A DNA stretch of 64,000 nucleotides from JBMOLL01 sp049325415 (GTDB lineage Bacteria; Bacteroidota; Bacteroidia; Bacteroidales; GCA-2748055). Below, one piece after another: positions 53,966 through 62,503 of the stretch. The notes beneath the pieces were generated by a model. It worked only from the letters and a program-made list of their open reading frames with translations, made no database searches and was not told the origin of the DNA. The DNA lies in assembly GCA_049325415.1 (NCBI GenBank), contig JBMOLL010000144.1, positions 62,001 to 126,000 of the forward strand, written 5' to 3'. Both the position numbers and the translations under genes were made by a program. Each line of letters opens with the position of its first letter. Positions within the stretch are counted from its first letter, which is position 1.

Positions 53966-55546
53966 TTATTGCTGTTCAAGGGGGAAGGGGAGCTTGTCTT
54001 TCCAGTCCGGAGCCTTTTGGGATCTGTTCAGTTCGCCGATCAGCAACAGTGCGTAACCGATCGTTTGCCTCATTCCCTCCATTTCCCAACCGGGATCGAA
54101 TTCGTCTTTCACTGTGTGGTAGTCCTTACCCCAGAATTCCGTGTAGGACCTATCCCCGGAGAGTTCATCCTCGCCTGCCGAGATCCAGACGGCAGGGATG
54201 CCATATCGTGCAAATGAAAACTGGTCGGAACGGTAAAATAAGCCCTGGTTGGAAAGAGAAAACTCCGAATAGGCTTTCCCGTTCCTCTCCGCCAGATCCT
54301 TCAGCATATCTTCAAAACCTGAGAAGCGGGCACCAATGCCCATGATGCTGCCCGTTTCTCCCCACACCGGGGTTGATTCGAAGTTGATATCTGCAATTAT
54401 ATTGCTCCTGTCGGTGTTCTGAACGTAGTAACGGGAACCGAGAAGACCCGATTCTTCGGCATTGCAGGCCAGGATTGTCACGGAGTAATACAACTCCTCT
54501 CTGAATTCCTGGAGTATTTTTGCGGTGAGCAGCATTGCAGCAACTGCAGTGCCGTTGTCAATGGCCCCGTTAAATATTGAATCTCCGTTTATTGGGGTTC
54601 CCGTTCCCAGGTGGTCAAAATGCGCGCTCAGAACAATCCGTTCCTTTACCTTTCCGGGGATTTCCGCCACCACATTGCAGATGTTTTTTTCGGTCGACAG
54701 GTTTTCGCCTCTGATCCTGAACCTGATCCCTGTTTCCCTTGGCTGGAAATCCCTTTTATCGGTCCCCCTGTATAAATCCTCAATGCTCAGGCCGTTTTCT
54801 TTGAGTATCTTTTCCAGGCTCGACTCGCGGATCCATCCCCTGAATTTCAGATTATTCTGAAGATCTGAACCGATAAAGACCTCCTCACCGCTCCAGGAAT
54901 TTTTTACCACGTCCCAGTTATAACCTGCCGATTCGTCGGTATGGATAAGCAGGATCCCGGCAGCCCCCCTGCGTGCAGCCTCTTCCACATGATAGGTCCA
55001 TCTTCCGAAATAGGTCAGGGTTTTTCCTTCAAAAATGGTCGAATCAAGCATCCCGGGGTCATTTACCCTGGTGATCACGAGTTTGTTGGTGAGATCCGTA
55101 TCCTTATAATCATCCCAGTCCCAGATCTCCGTTTCGATACCAAAGCCGACGAACACTGCTTCCGCCTCAAAATCAATTCCGGCATCAGTGGTGCTGAAGG
55201 TCCCGGTATAATCGTCGGGGTAGCTGAGCGGACTCCCGTTGGCCTCCATTGTAATATCTTTCACACGGAAACCCGTGATCGGGAATGGTTGCCGGTAAGC
55301 CCCGTTGTTTCCCGGTTTAAAACCCTCGTAACGAAAGAGGCTTTCCAGGTAAGCCACAGCAAGTTCGTCGCCCCGTGTTCCGGGAGCTCTCCCTTCGAGA
55401 AGATCTGATCCCAGATAGGCAACAATGCTTTGCATTTCATCGCCGGATAGCTGAGCGCAACGGTTCATGAACTTATCGGCAGTGGTGTTTTCCCGCTGGC
55501 AGGCGGCAAAAAGGAAGAGAAATATTAAACTGGTCAGTTTCTTCAT
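53966..55546 (-). CDS. M28 family zinc peptidase lipoprotein
   Basis: A 526-residue lipoprotein (lipobox LFLFAAC, Cys near residue 16). It has an N-terminal helical segment, an inserted PA-type domain (about 125-265, with RRGAAGILLIHTDES), and an M28 catalytic domain. The zinc ligands are visible: VLSAHFDHLG (His), GAIDNGTAVAAML (Asp), CNAEESGLLGS (catalytic Glu and ligand Glu) and DYHTVKDEFD (His). M28 enzymes are aminopeptidases or glutamate carboxypeptidase-like; the specificity is unknown. It probably trims peptides in the periplasm or at the surface. Confidence 0.92.
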   Translation of the reverse strand: MKKLTSLIFLFLFAACQRENTTADKFMNRCAQLSGDEMQSIVAYLGSDLLEGRAPGTRGDELAVAYLESLFRYEGFKPGNNGAYRQPFPITGFRVKDITMEANGSPLSYPDDYTGTFSTTDAGIDFEAEAVFVGFGIETEIWDWDDYKDTDLTNKLVITRVNDPGMLDSTIFEGKTLTYFGRWTYHVEEAARRGAAGILLIHTDESAGYNWDVVKNSWSGEEVFIGSDLQNNLKFRGWIRESSLEKILKENGLSIEDLYRGTDKRDFQPRETGIRFRIRGENLSTEKNICNVVAEIPGKVKERIVLSAHFDHLGTGTPINGDSIFNGAIDNGTAVAAMLLTAKILQEFREELYYSVTILACNAEESGLLGSRYYVQNTDRSNIIADINFESTPVWGETGSIMGIGARFSGFEDMLKDLAERNGKAYSEFSLSNQGLFYRSDQFSFARYGIPAVWISAGEDELSGDRSYTEFWGKDYHTVKDEFDPGWEMEGMRQTIGYALLLIGELNRSQKAPDWKDKLPFPLEQQ

Positions 55547-55629
55547 TACCGGCAGAAATAAAAGGTGACATATTCAACACTACAGGGTGAAGATAATGAT
55601 TTCCGTCGGGCGAGGTATCCTTTTCGCGT

Positions 55630-56007
55630 CTATGCTTCCGATACGATCCAGAAAACGGCGGCTTCTTCAGTCGAAAAGGGTCTGATGCTCAGGTTTTTTC
55701 TTATATTCTCACCCAGGGCGGGAAATACAACGACTTTTGGGTTGGCGGTGATCACGGCCAGCTTGATCCTCGAGAATTCCTGATGTGTTCCAAGATAAGC
55801 GATCAGTTTTTTAAAACTTTCCATGTTCATCTCAAGTTCACACGTTGAAAGGTTATTGATCACCCCGCGGATATTCTCCCCGAGCATCCTGTTTTCCATG
55901 AGGTATTCCCAGGAGGCGATGATCTGATCTACATCCACCTTCCCGGTAAAATCTCGGATCAGGATCGAGTCTGTGTACTTTTCGTGGAACCTGTATAAAA
56001 TACTCAT
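55630..56007 (-). CDS. STAS/SpoIIAA-like hypothetical protein
   Basis: A 125-residue cytoplasmic protein without signal peptide or membrane helix. Its alternating strands and helices (SILIRDFTGKVDVDQIIASW, IRGVINNLSTCELEM, IKLAVITANPKVVVFPALGE) resemble the SpoIIAA/STAS-like small domains often found alone in Bacteroidota. There is no identifiable phospho-acceptor Ser. It stands alone, 83 bases from the peptidase gene and 170 from selD, all on the minus strand. The function is unknown. Confidence 0.6.
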   Translation of the reverse strand: MSILYRFHEKYTDSILIRDFTGKVDVDQIIASWEYLMENRMLGENIRGVINNLSTCELEMNMESFKKLIAYLGTHQEFSRIKLAVITANPKVVVFPALGENIRKNLSIRPFSTEEAAVFWIVSEA

Positions 56008-56177
56008 AAATCCGTATTGGTTGTCGACTGAGGAGAATACAGGCCGGCTGCTGCGTAAGTCAATTATTCACTTTCCTGATCGAGGAAGTTAATAAAACAT
56101 AAGTTAGTCAATTCAAAGCAAATGTCAATACCTGGCTTACAATTTTACGGGAAAATTAATCTCGGACTGAATGGTCT

Positions 56178-57221
56178 TTATTCGAAATATACTCTTCTCG
56201 GACTTTCTTCCAGTACTTCTCCGATAAGTGCCGCGTCGGGATGAAGTCCTGTAGCTTTGATGGCTTCCAGCAGCGCAGAGGCATCTCCGGACGCCACGCT
56301 GAAAAGAAGGCCCCCCGAGGTCTGGGCATCGTGGGCCAGCATTTTCAGGTTATAGTCGGTTTTCATGGCATAGTGAACACGATCTCCGGTAAATTCCAGG
56401 TTCCGGAAAGCGGCTCCTGGTATGCAACCCGAGTTAAAAGTGGTGTATGCTTCCGGAAGCAGGGGGATCATCCGGCTCCGGATCCTCATGCTGACCCTGC
56501 TCGCCTCAGCCATTTTCAGGGCATGTCCGAGCAGGCCGAATCCCGTGATATCCGTTGTGCTGTGTACCTCAAAGTCGGCAGCGGCTTTTGAGGCTTCTTT
56601 GTTCAGAAGCTTCATCTGCTCCAGGGTGGCTCTGTACGCGGCATCGCTGCAGAGTCCGTTCCGCTGTGCAGCAACAAGGGCTCCGGTGCCAAGAGGTTTG
56701 GTGAGGATGAGCTGGTCGCCCGGACGTGCCGTGGCATTACTTTGCAGCCGTGCGGGATGCACCGTACCCAGTACAGCCAGTCCGTATTTCGGGGGATGGT
56801 CGTCTATCGTATGCCCCCCGACAATCAGGGCGCCGGCTTCCGTCACCTTGTCGTAGCCGCCGCGCAGGATCTCCCCGAATTCTTCCACCGGGATCTGCGT
56901 CACGGAGAACATCATGATATTCAGGGCCATCAGCGGGGTTCCTCCCATGGCGTAGATATCGGAAAGGGCGTTGGCGGCGGCAATCTGACCGAATTCATAG
57001 GCGTCGGCGCATACCGGGGGGAAGAAATCCGTAGTGAAAATCAGGGCAGTCTCTTCGTTAAGCTGGTAAACACCAGCATCGTCGTGGGTGGTGATGTCGA
57101 CAAGCAGGCGGGGATCAGTGGCTACAGGAAAGCCGGATAATACACTTTCCAGCTGTTTTGGCGACAGTTTGGCTGAACAGCCACCGTATTCAACGGTCGA
57201 TAGGAGATTGAATTTGCCCAT
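56178..57221 (-). CDS. selD: Selenide, water dikinase
   Basis: A 347-residue enzyme that makes selenophosphate from selenide and ATP. Near the N-terminus, TVEYGGCSAKLSPKQLES carries the catalytic Cys15 (the residue that is Cys17 in E. coli); the second Cys of the E. coli GCGCK motif is Ala here. THDDAGVYQL, LIFTTDFFPPV, ANALSDIYAMGGTPLMAL, VGGHTIDD and TDITGFGLLGHAL are the ATP- and metal-binding motifs. There is no in-frame TGA, so this SelD is not itself a selenoprotein. It is last in the yedF - desulfurase - DUF3343 - selD operon, 4 bases after DUF3343. Confidence 0.95.
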   Translation of the reverse strand: MGKFNLLSTVEYGGCSAKLSPKQLESVLSGFPVATDPRLLVDITTHDDAGVYQLNEETALIFTTDFFPPVCADAYEFGQIAAANALSDIYAMGGTPLMALNIMMFSVTQIPVEEFGEILRGGYDKVTEAGALIVGGHTIDDHPPKYGLAVLGTVHPARLQSNATARPGDQLILTKPLGTGALVAAQRNGLCSDAAYRATLEQMKLLNKEASKAAADFEVHSTTDITGFGLLGHALKMAEASRVSMRIRSRMIPLLPEAYTTFNSGCIPGAAFRNLEFTGDRVHYAMKTDYNLKMLAHDAQTSGGLLFSVASGDASALLEAIKATGLHPDAALIGEVLEESPRRVYFE

Positions 57222-57225
57222 GATG

Positions 57226-57441
57226 TCACAAAGATACTTTTTCCACCTGAAAACCTTCCTTTCTGAGGATCTCTAATGAGCGCCCGGCTTCTCCTTCACC
57301 GAAGCTAAGGCACATTCCGCAATCGGAAGAGATACTTTTCGGAACTGCAATGATCCGGGTGCTTATCCCCCTTGATTCAAGCAGTTTTTCTGCCTTGATG
57401 ACCCAGTGTACGGAAGGGAAGAGGAGCAGCTCGGTTTTCAT
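57226..57441 (-). CDS. DUF3343 family protein
   Basis: A 71-residue protein, all of it the DUF3343 fold. An N-terminal LLLFPSVHWVIKAEKLLESR is followed by ISTRIIAVPKSISSDCGMCL, with two conserved Cys (about residues 41 and 44) in a CGMC motif. The family is repeatedly found next to selD, yedF and cysteine desulfurases and may carry sulfur or selenium, but no activity is proven. It overlaps the desulfurase gene by 4 bases and precedes selD by 4. Confidence 0.87.
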   Translation of the reverse strand: MKTELLLFPSVHWVIKAEKLLESRGISTRIIAVPKSISSDCGMCLSFGEGEAGRSLEILRKEGFQVEKVSL

Positions 57442-58571
57442 TCCCTCAGGGTTTTTAAAGCTGAAAAAAGGTAGTCGAGATCATCCGGGGTATGAAATTT
57501 CGACAGGGAAATCCGGCAGCTGCCTTCCGGCAGGGTTCCCAGGTGACGGTGTGCCATTGCTGCGCAGTGCAGGCCGGGCCTGGTTTCAATCCCGAAGCCG
57601 TCGTAGAGTTTTGCAGACAGTTCCGAACTGCTCATCGATGAGTGTACAAGCGAGAACAGTTCTCCCTGGTTACGCGTATCATCGGCGCAATATACCCTGT
57701 ATGTCCCCAGCCTGCGGATCCTTTCCATGAGCCTGAGGAAGTCGGTGAAGCTATGGGCAGGTGCCACCGGATCAATGAGGGCAGCCGAAAGGCCGAAGAC
57801 CCCTGCAATATTGGGTGTCCCGGCTTCAAATTTATCGGGGAGGAAGCCGGGCATCACCGGGCTGTCGGAGCGGCTTCCGGTTCCTCCGGTGATAAGCGGG
57901 GCAATCATCTCCGGATCACGTACAAAAAAGCCCCCTGTACCTGTTGGTCCCATCAGCCCTTTATGTCCGGTAAATGCTACCAGGTCAAGCCCCCATTCAT
58001 CAAGTTGCAGCGGGATCTCACCCAGCGACTGGGAGGCGTCGATCACCAGGGGGATCCCCCCGGCAACCTCCCGGATCTCTTTCAGCGGCTGGATCACGCC
58101 GTTGACATTGCTCATATGGCATACGACCATCGCCGACAGGTCTTCCATACTCCGCTTATTCATTTTTTCCGGCAGGATCCTTCCGTCCTTCCCTGCCGGC
58201 ATCTCCTCAATGCGTATTCCTTTCGTTCCGCTCAGCAGTTCAAGAGGACGGGCAACAGCATGGTGTTCCATTGGAGAGATCCAGACCTTTCCGCCTTCCG
58301 GTATCAGCCCATGCAGGATGATATTCAGCGCGAGTGTGGCATTGGGCGTAAAGCAGATCGATTCCGATGCCCGGGTGCCCATCAGTCCGGCAAGCTGCTC
58401 GCGGCATTCGAACACCTTCCGTGCGACCGTTACTGATCTTTCGCTGAAACTCCGCCCGTAACTCCCGCCGGCATCTTCCAGGTAAAAACGGGTAGCTTCG
58501 GCCAGTCCGGGATGCCGGGGAAAAGCGGTTGCCGCATTGTCAAAATACCGGTTCAGCTTCTCCTCGTTCAT
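57438..58571 (-). CDS. Class V aminotransferase, cysteine desulfurase/selenocysteine lyase-like
   Basis: A 377-residue PLP enzyme. NRYFDNAATAFP begins the fold, EHHAVARPLELL holds the PLP-stacking His, and AFTGHKGLMGPTGTG contains the PLP Lys204. The substrate-cysteine loop is ETRPGLHCAAMAHR with the catalytic Cys336. In the operon with yedF, DUF3343 and selD, it most likely mobilises sulfur or selenium from (seleno)cysteine for SelD; this role is inferred from context. It overlaps both neighbours by 4 bases. Confidence 0.9.
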   Translation of the reverse strand: MNEEKLNRYFDNAATAFPRHPGLAEATRFYLEDAGGSYGRSFSERSVTVARKVFECREQLAGLMGTRASESICFTPNATLALNIILHGLIPEGGKVWISPMEHHAVARPLELLSGTKGIRIEEMPAGKDGRILPEKMNKRSMEDLSAMVVCHMSNVNGVIQPLKEIREVAGGIPLVIDASQSLGEIPLQLDEWGLDLVAFTGHKGLMGPTGTGGFFVRDPEMIAPLITGGTGSRSDSPVMPGFLPDKFEAGTPNIAGVFGLSAALIDPVAPAHSFTDFLRLMERIRRLGTYRVYCADDTRNQGELFSLVHSSMSSSELSAKLYDGFGIETRPGLHCAAMAHRHLGTLPEGSCRISLSKFHTPDDLDYLFSALKTLRE

Positions 58572-59167
58572 GGGAAAATTACATGCCCGGTACCGGCAAG
58601 TGTTTCGGTTATGCTGTACATGTTCGAGATCATTCCCACACCCAGGGTTTCTTTCAGCCCGTAATAGTCGATACAGGTGCCGCAGACCATGATACGGATG
58701 CCCAGGCTTTCCAGGGCCGTGAGGGCTTCAATCACAGGAGAGTTCTTCACTGTTAGTTTGACCCCGCTGTTATAGAAAATGATGTGCGTGGGCAGTTTTT
58801 CCTGGTCCTTCAGGGAATTGATGAAGGCCTTGATCAGGATAGTTCCCAGTTCGGGCTCCCCGTCACCCATACTTTCACTTTTTATACAGATCACATACTC
58901 GCTGCTGCCCGTTGAACAATAGGCGGCCGCATCCACGGCTGTCAGATCCTTATCAGGCTTGCGGGTAAAAATGGTATAGGTGCGTCCCTCCCTGCTGTGG
59001 GTCCAGGTTGCCCCCTGATCATTCAGAAAGGTGGTAAGATTTTTAAAGGAGGTATCGTTATCGGTCAGGATCTCCGCCTCTTCTCCCGTATTCATTTCCA
59101 GGAGGGCCTTTTTGAGCATTATGAGGGGTTGCGGGCAGAGAAGCCCTGTTGCATCAACTTTTTTCAT
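58568..59167 (-). CDS. yedF: YedF-type selenium metabolism protein (TusA-DsrE fusion)
   Basis: A 199-residue protein. The N-terminal TusA-like domain (about 1-75) has VDATGLLCPQPLIMLKKAL, with the sulfur-carrier Cys11 in a CPxP motif. The C-terminal DsrE-like domain (about 90-199) includes HIIFYNSGVKLTVKNSPVIE and a CGTC motif near residue 162, then IDYYGLKETLGVGMISNMY. This fused layout is the YedF subfamily associated with selD. It may shuttle persulfide or selenide between the desulfurase and SelD. It is the first gene of the operon, and the next overlaps it by 4 bases. Confidence 0.9.
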   Translation of the reverse strand: MKKVDATGLLCPQPLIMLKKALLEMNTGEEAEILTDNDTSFKNLTTFLNDQGATWTHSREGRTYTIFTRKPDKDLTAVDAAAYCSTGSSEYVICIKSESMGDGEPELGTILIKAFINSLKDQEKLPTHIIFYNSGVKLTVKNSPVIEALTALESLGIRIMVCGTCIDYYGLKETLGVGMISNMYSITETLAGTGHVIFP

Positions 59168-59255
59168 GGTCTCTTAGCTTAAGTTACTGATCCGGATTAT
59201 CGTTACCGGAACAACCCGTAAAATTACACATTTTCCGGGCTCGGCATACCGGATG

Positions 59256-59609
59256 TTAACGATAGCCATGCAGCAGGTGTTTCTTGTCATGACTCTTCCA
59301 TCCGGCCTGAGATTCATAATCGACGTAATACACCTTCAGATCGGCCTGCGACTCATATTCCACGAAATAGATCTTTACATCAGCCTGACTTTCATACTGG
59401 ACCCAGTACCAGAGCCCATCCCTGTCGGTCTGTGATTCGTAATCAACAAAGTAAACTTTCAGATCGCACTGGGATTCATATTCAACCGCAAACACCGTGA
59501 TGTCGGCCTGGGATTCATAGGCTACACGAAAGACTTTCTGAGCGTTCAGAATACCCGGAATTGCCAGTTGGATCAGGCAAAGCGTAAAAAGTATACCTGT
59601 CTGTTTCAT
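59256..59609 (-). CDS. Small secreted YESQAD-repeat protein (DUF6150-like)
   Basis: A 117-residue protein starting at 59609; the longer frame to 59669 adds 20 residues ahead of the signal peptide and is unlikely. The signal peptide is residues 1-24 (MKQTGILFTLCLIQLAIPGI, ending NAQ). From residue 25 the protein is six imperfect units of about 13 residues centred on YESQAD (YESQAD, YESQCD, YESQTD, YESQAD, YESQAD, YESQAG), joined by V-Y/F-x-V beta-like linkers; the third unit has two extra residues. I take it as DUF6150-like by pattern recall. The function is unknown; a small repetitive beta structure is likely. It lies 88 bases upstream of yedF on the same strand. Confidence 0.75.
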   Translation of the reverse strand: MKQTGILFTLCLIQLAIPGILNAQKVFRVAYESQADITVFAVEYESQCDLKVYFVDYESQTDRDGLWYWVQYESQADVKIYFVEYESQADLKVYYVDYESQAGWKSHDKKHLLHGYR

Positions 59610-59760
59610 AAATCTTTTTTTTATCTCCGCAATTTCAGTGCCGGAAATCATGGCGAACTGTTCGAACAAAATGAGGCAGCTATTCGGGTCAGCCCTGAAA
59701 GAATTTGGGTTTCCCGTTAAAGGAGCGTAGCTCTTGGAATGGTTTTTTTAGATACTTTAG

Positions 59761-59768
59761 TAAATTTG
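59761..59768 (+). promoter_or_regulatory. Candidate -7 promoter element before 59788
   Basis: TAAATTTG matches TAnnTTTG and ends 19 bases before the GTG start at 59788. A TTG at 59734-59736 lies 24 bases upstream, slightly beyond the usual spacing. It supports a real transcript starting here. Confidence 0.45.
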
Positions 59769-59787
59769 AGCATTCAATCTACCGGAC

Positions 59788-60456
59788 GTGAGAAGAAAAC
59801 CTTTTACCGGATTCGTTATTTTCCTGTTGTCTCTCTCCTTTTTTCTTAAAGGTCAGACCAGTTCTGTGGGGATATATACAGGACCAACAATTGTTTTCAG
59901 AACCGATGAACCCAAGTATCCGGAAAATCATTTCGGACAGGGTTTTATGTATGTGCAGCAGGTTTTTTTCGACCTCAGCGTGCAGGGCACTGCCGGGCTT
60001 TCGCGCCAGCTTTTCATTAACCCCGATCCACTGGGGCCGGGGAATACGGAGAACCCCTGGTTCGGCGCCAGTGCAGGGGTGATTTACTGGGCACTGAATG
60101 ATCTTCGCGGTCTTCTCTCTGGACAGCGGGAAAATATGCGCATACAGTCCGATCTGGTCTCTTCGCCCTTTAATTTTTACCTGTCGGGGGGAGCTCAGTT
60201 CCAGTTCATCGTCAATAATACCGATTCGGGCATCCCGGGCAAGGTTTTCAGTCTTTATGGAGGAGCAGGCATTCAGAGCTATCTTCCCTTTAAGCGCGAA
60301 TTCCGTGGTTTTATCCTTTTTGCCGAGGGATTGTACAATTATCCCCTCAGTTCTTACTACCGCTGGAATGAAGAAAAATATTCCTTCAGCTTTTTCTCAG
60401 TCAGGGGAGGCATCCGCTACAGCTTTGCCAGGAACTGGGAGAACCGCTTCAATTAG
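59788..60456 (+). CDS. Hypothetical outer-membrane beta-barrel-like protein
   Basis: A 222-residue protein of unrecognised family. It starts with GTG at 59788 (no in-frame ATG near) and has a signal peptide: basic MRRKPF, then a hydrophobic run to LSFFLKGQ. The mature part is built of aromatic-rich strands with Gly turns (SSVGIYTGPTIVFRTDE, FNFYLSGGAQFQFIV, GGAGIQSYLPFKREFRGFIL) and ends in SVRGGIRYSFARNWENRFN. That look fits a small outer-membrane barrel of 8-10 strands. It is convergent with the amidase gene, 35 bases away. Confidence 0.65.
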   Translation: MRRKPFTGFVIFLLSLSFFLKGQTSSVGIYTGPTIVFRTDEPKYPENHFGQGFMYVQQVFFDLSVQGTAGLSRQLFINPDPLGPGNTENPWFGASAGVIYWALNDLRGLLSGQRENMRIQSDLVSSPFNFYLSGGAQFQFIVNNTDSGIPGKVFSLYGGAGIQSYLPFKREFRGFILFAEGLYNYPLSSYYRWNEEKYSFSFFSVRGGIRYSFARNWENRFN

Positions 60457-60491
60457 TATTTATCGTGCAATATCCGGGTTCGTTCTGTGTC

Positions 60492-62180
60492 TTATTTAAA
60501 GAGCGGCGGATGCTGTTCATCAAAGCCGGTGGCTTCCTGGTATTTTCCTGCAAAGAACAGGATGGTGGCCTCATCATACAGGTTACCCAGAAAACTGATA
60601 CTGGTGGGCGATCCCTTCCTGTCGAAACCGTTCGGCACCACCACCACGGGCTGACCTGTCAGGTTGGTCATTAGCAGCTGATTTCCACCGAAGCTCGGTG
60701 TGACCAGCACATCCACCTCACTCATGATCCGGTTCACATCTTCAATTAACAGGCTTCTCAGGCGATTTGCCTGGATATATTCGACCGCTGATATGTAGCG
60801 TGCGGTTCTGAAAATGTTGGGCCAGGAATAGTTGTTCTGCTGAACCAGCAGGCTATCCCTGTTGCTGCGCGTGAGTTCGTCGAAGGCTGCGGCCGCCTCG
60901 GCTTCCAGGATGATACTTAGTGCATTGACCGGAATGTCGGTCGACAGGGACACCGGTACCGGCCGGATACCCATTTTCCTGAGTGTTTTCAGGGTTTCCT
61001 CATCCTGTTTTTTATTATTATAATCTTCATTGAAAGCTTCTTTCAGGTAGCCCACCCGCAGGGTGCTGAGATCCAGTCCCGGATTATAGTCGAAAGCGGC
61101 ATCGGTCACCATGGGATCTTTTCCGTCACTGCCCCGGATCGCATCAAATACGATGGCACAGTCGGAAGCACTCCGGCAGATCGGTCCGGCCTTGTCCATG
61201 CTCCAGCTCAGGGCCATCGCCCCGTAGCGGCTAATCCTTCCGTAGGTCGGACGGAGGCCTGTCACGCCACAGCGTGTAGACGGAGAAACAATCGATCCCC
61301 AGGTTTCCGTTCCGATGGCAAAGGGCACCAGTCCTGCTGCCGTTGCAGAGGCAGAGCCCGCCGATGATCCGCTCGATCCTTCATCGAGGTTCCAGGGATT
61401 CCGGGTGGTGTCGGCAAACCAGATATCTCCCATGGCCAGCTCACCCAGAGTAAGCTTGGCCAGGAGAACGGCACCTGCCTCCTCCAGCCGGGCAATCACG
61501 GTGGCTTTCGTATCAATCACCTGATCGGCGTAGGCACCCGCTCCCCAGGTGGTTTTATAACCGGGGAAGGCAAAAAGGTCTTTTACACCGTAGGGAATCC
61601 CGTGCAGTATGCCCCGGTCGGTACCGGCAGCAAGCTCACTGTCGGCGCGTGCGGCCTGTTCCAGTGCGTACTGCTCGGTCAGGGTGATCACGCAGTGCAG
61701 TTCGGGATCGTATTTTTTTAGCCGGTCGAGGAAGAAGGTGGTCAGTTCGACGGAACTGATCTTTTTCTGCCGGAGCAGCGAGGCCAGTTCGGGAATGCTC
61801 ATAAAAGCCAGTTCGTTGCGGTTTTCCGGCATGTCGACATCGCCGGGTATCGGCCACGAAACATGTCCTTTGTCGGCGGGGACGACAAAACCTTCGGGCA
61901 CGGGATTGAACTGCACAGCCGGAAGCACACTGTTATCAATGCTGATCTTACGGATTTGTTCGTACGACCGTATCAGGTCCTCCAGACCCGGACGGATCAT
62001 CGACAGCTCAGCCGTGTCGAAATCCAGGGCCATGGGATTCCGGGCGAGGAGGACGGAATCGGCGTCGACCCGTTTTTCCGATTCTGTGGAGCCGGATTTA
62101 CATGAACTGATCAGGCCCAGCAAGGCGAGTGCAGTGATCAGGAGTAGAGATCTGCCGTTTTTTTCTGCCGAAGGTTTCAT
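60492..62180 (-). CDS. Amidase signature family lipoprotein
   Basis: A 562-residue amidase with signal peptide and lipobox GLISSC (Cys near residue 27). The catalytic triad region is complete: the Lys in IPYGVKDLFAFPGYKTTWGA near residue 198, and the Gly/Ser-rich EGSSGSSAGSASATAAGLVP near 270, followed by FAIGTETWGSIVSPST. A 130-residue N-terminal part precedes the amidase domain. It hydrolyses amide bonds; the substrate is unknown. Its export as a lipoprotein suggests a periplasmic or surface role rather than the Glu-tRNA amidotransferase type. No GatB/C genes are nearby. Confidence 0.92.
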   Translation of the reverse strand: MKPSAEKNGRSLLLITALALLGLISSCKSGSTESEKRVDADSVLLARNPMALDFDTAELSMIRPGLEDLIRSYEQIRKISIDNSVLPAVQFNPVPEGFVVPADKGHVSWPIPGDVDMPENRNELAFMSIPELASLLRQKKISSVELTTFFLDRLKKYDPELHCVITLTEQYALEQAARADSELAAGTDRGILHGIPYGVKDLFAFPGYKTTWGAGAYADQVIDTKATVIARLEEAGAVLLAKLTLGELAMGDIWFADTTRNPWNLDEGSSGSSAGSASATAAGLVPFAIGTETWGSIVSPSTRCGVTGLRPTYGRISRYGAMALSWSMDKAGPICRSASDCAIVFDAIRGSDGKDPMVTDAAFDYNPGLDLSTLRVGYLKEAFNEDYNNKKQDEETLKTLRKMGIRPVPVSLSTDIPVNALSIILEAEAAAAFDELTRSNRDSLLVQQNNYSWPNIFRTARYISAVEYIQANRLRSLLIEDVNRIMSEVDVLVTPSFGGNQLLMTNLTGQPVVVVPNGFDRKGSPTSISFLGNLYDEATILFFAGKYQEATGFDEQHPPLFK

Positions 62181-62503
62181 GGTAAATGTTTTTCTGGTTC
62201 GATTCAGGGGAACAACTTATGCTACGATATCTTTACTGAATAAATGTAAGCATGTATTCTTTACTTTAATCCCATTTTATGCATTAAAAAAGTGTTAATG
62301 CATAAACGGCCAAGTAAAATATACCTAAGCAGGACCATTAGGAAGGCACTGCTTAGGTTATTTTACTAAGCCGGGATTAACCCAACTAATTCATATAGTT
62401 CGCCTCAATCCTTCGGCTCCTACTGAATAAATTGGGTTAATGAGAAAAGCAGAAAAAACCGACCCATTTCAGGCTTGGTAGTTCCGGCCTCCCCCGAAAA
62501 AAA
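62181..62503. repeat. Non-coding stretch with three consecutive inverted repeats
   Basis: A 323-base intergenic stretch between the amidase start and the alpha/beta hydrolase stop. It holds three inverted repeats in order: (1) TTTATGCATTAA at 62276-62287 with TTAATGCATAAA at 62295-62306, a perfect 12-base pair with a 7-base loop; (2) GTAAAATA plus ACCTAAGCAG at 62314-62332 with CTGCTTAGGT plus TATTTTAC at 62349-62366, an 18-base-pair stem with one bulged T; (3) ATTAACCCAA at 62376-62385 with TTGGGTTAAT at 62432-62441, around a 46-base loop. I see no reading frame here. Confidence 0.85.

Noticed and set aside
56178..57221. SelD as a selenoprotein
   Set aside because: The catalytic position is an ordinary Cys codon and no in-frame TGA is present.
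59256..59609. Tandem DNA repeat without coding function
   Set aside because: The repeat is conserved as amino acids (YESQAD) in one frame behind a signal peptide, while the DNA units differ at synonymous positions.
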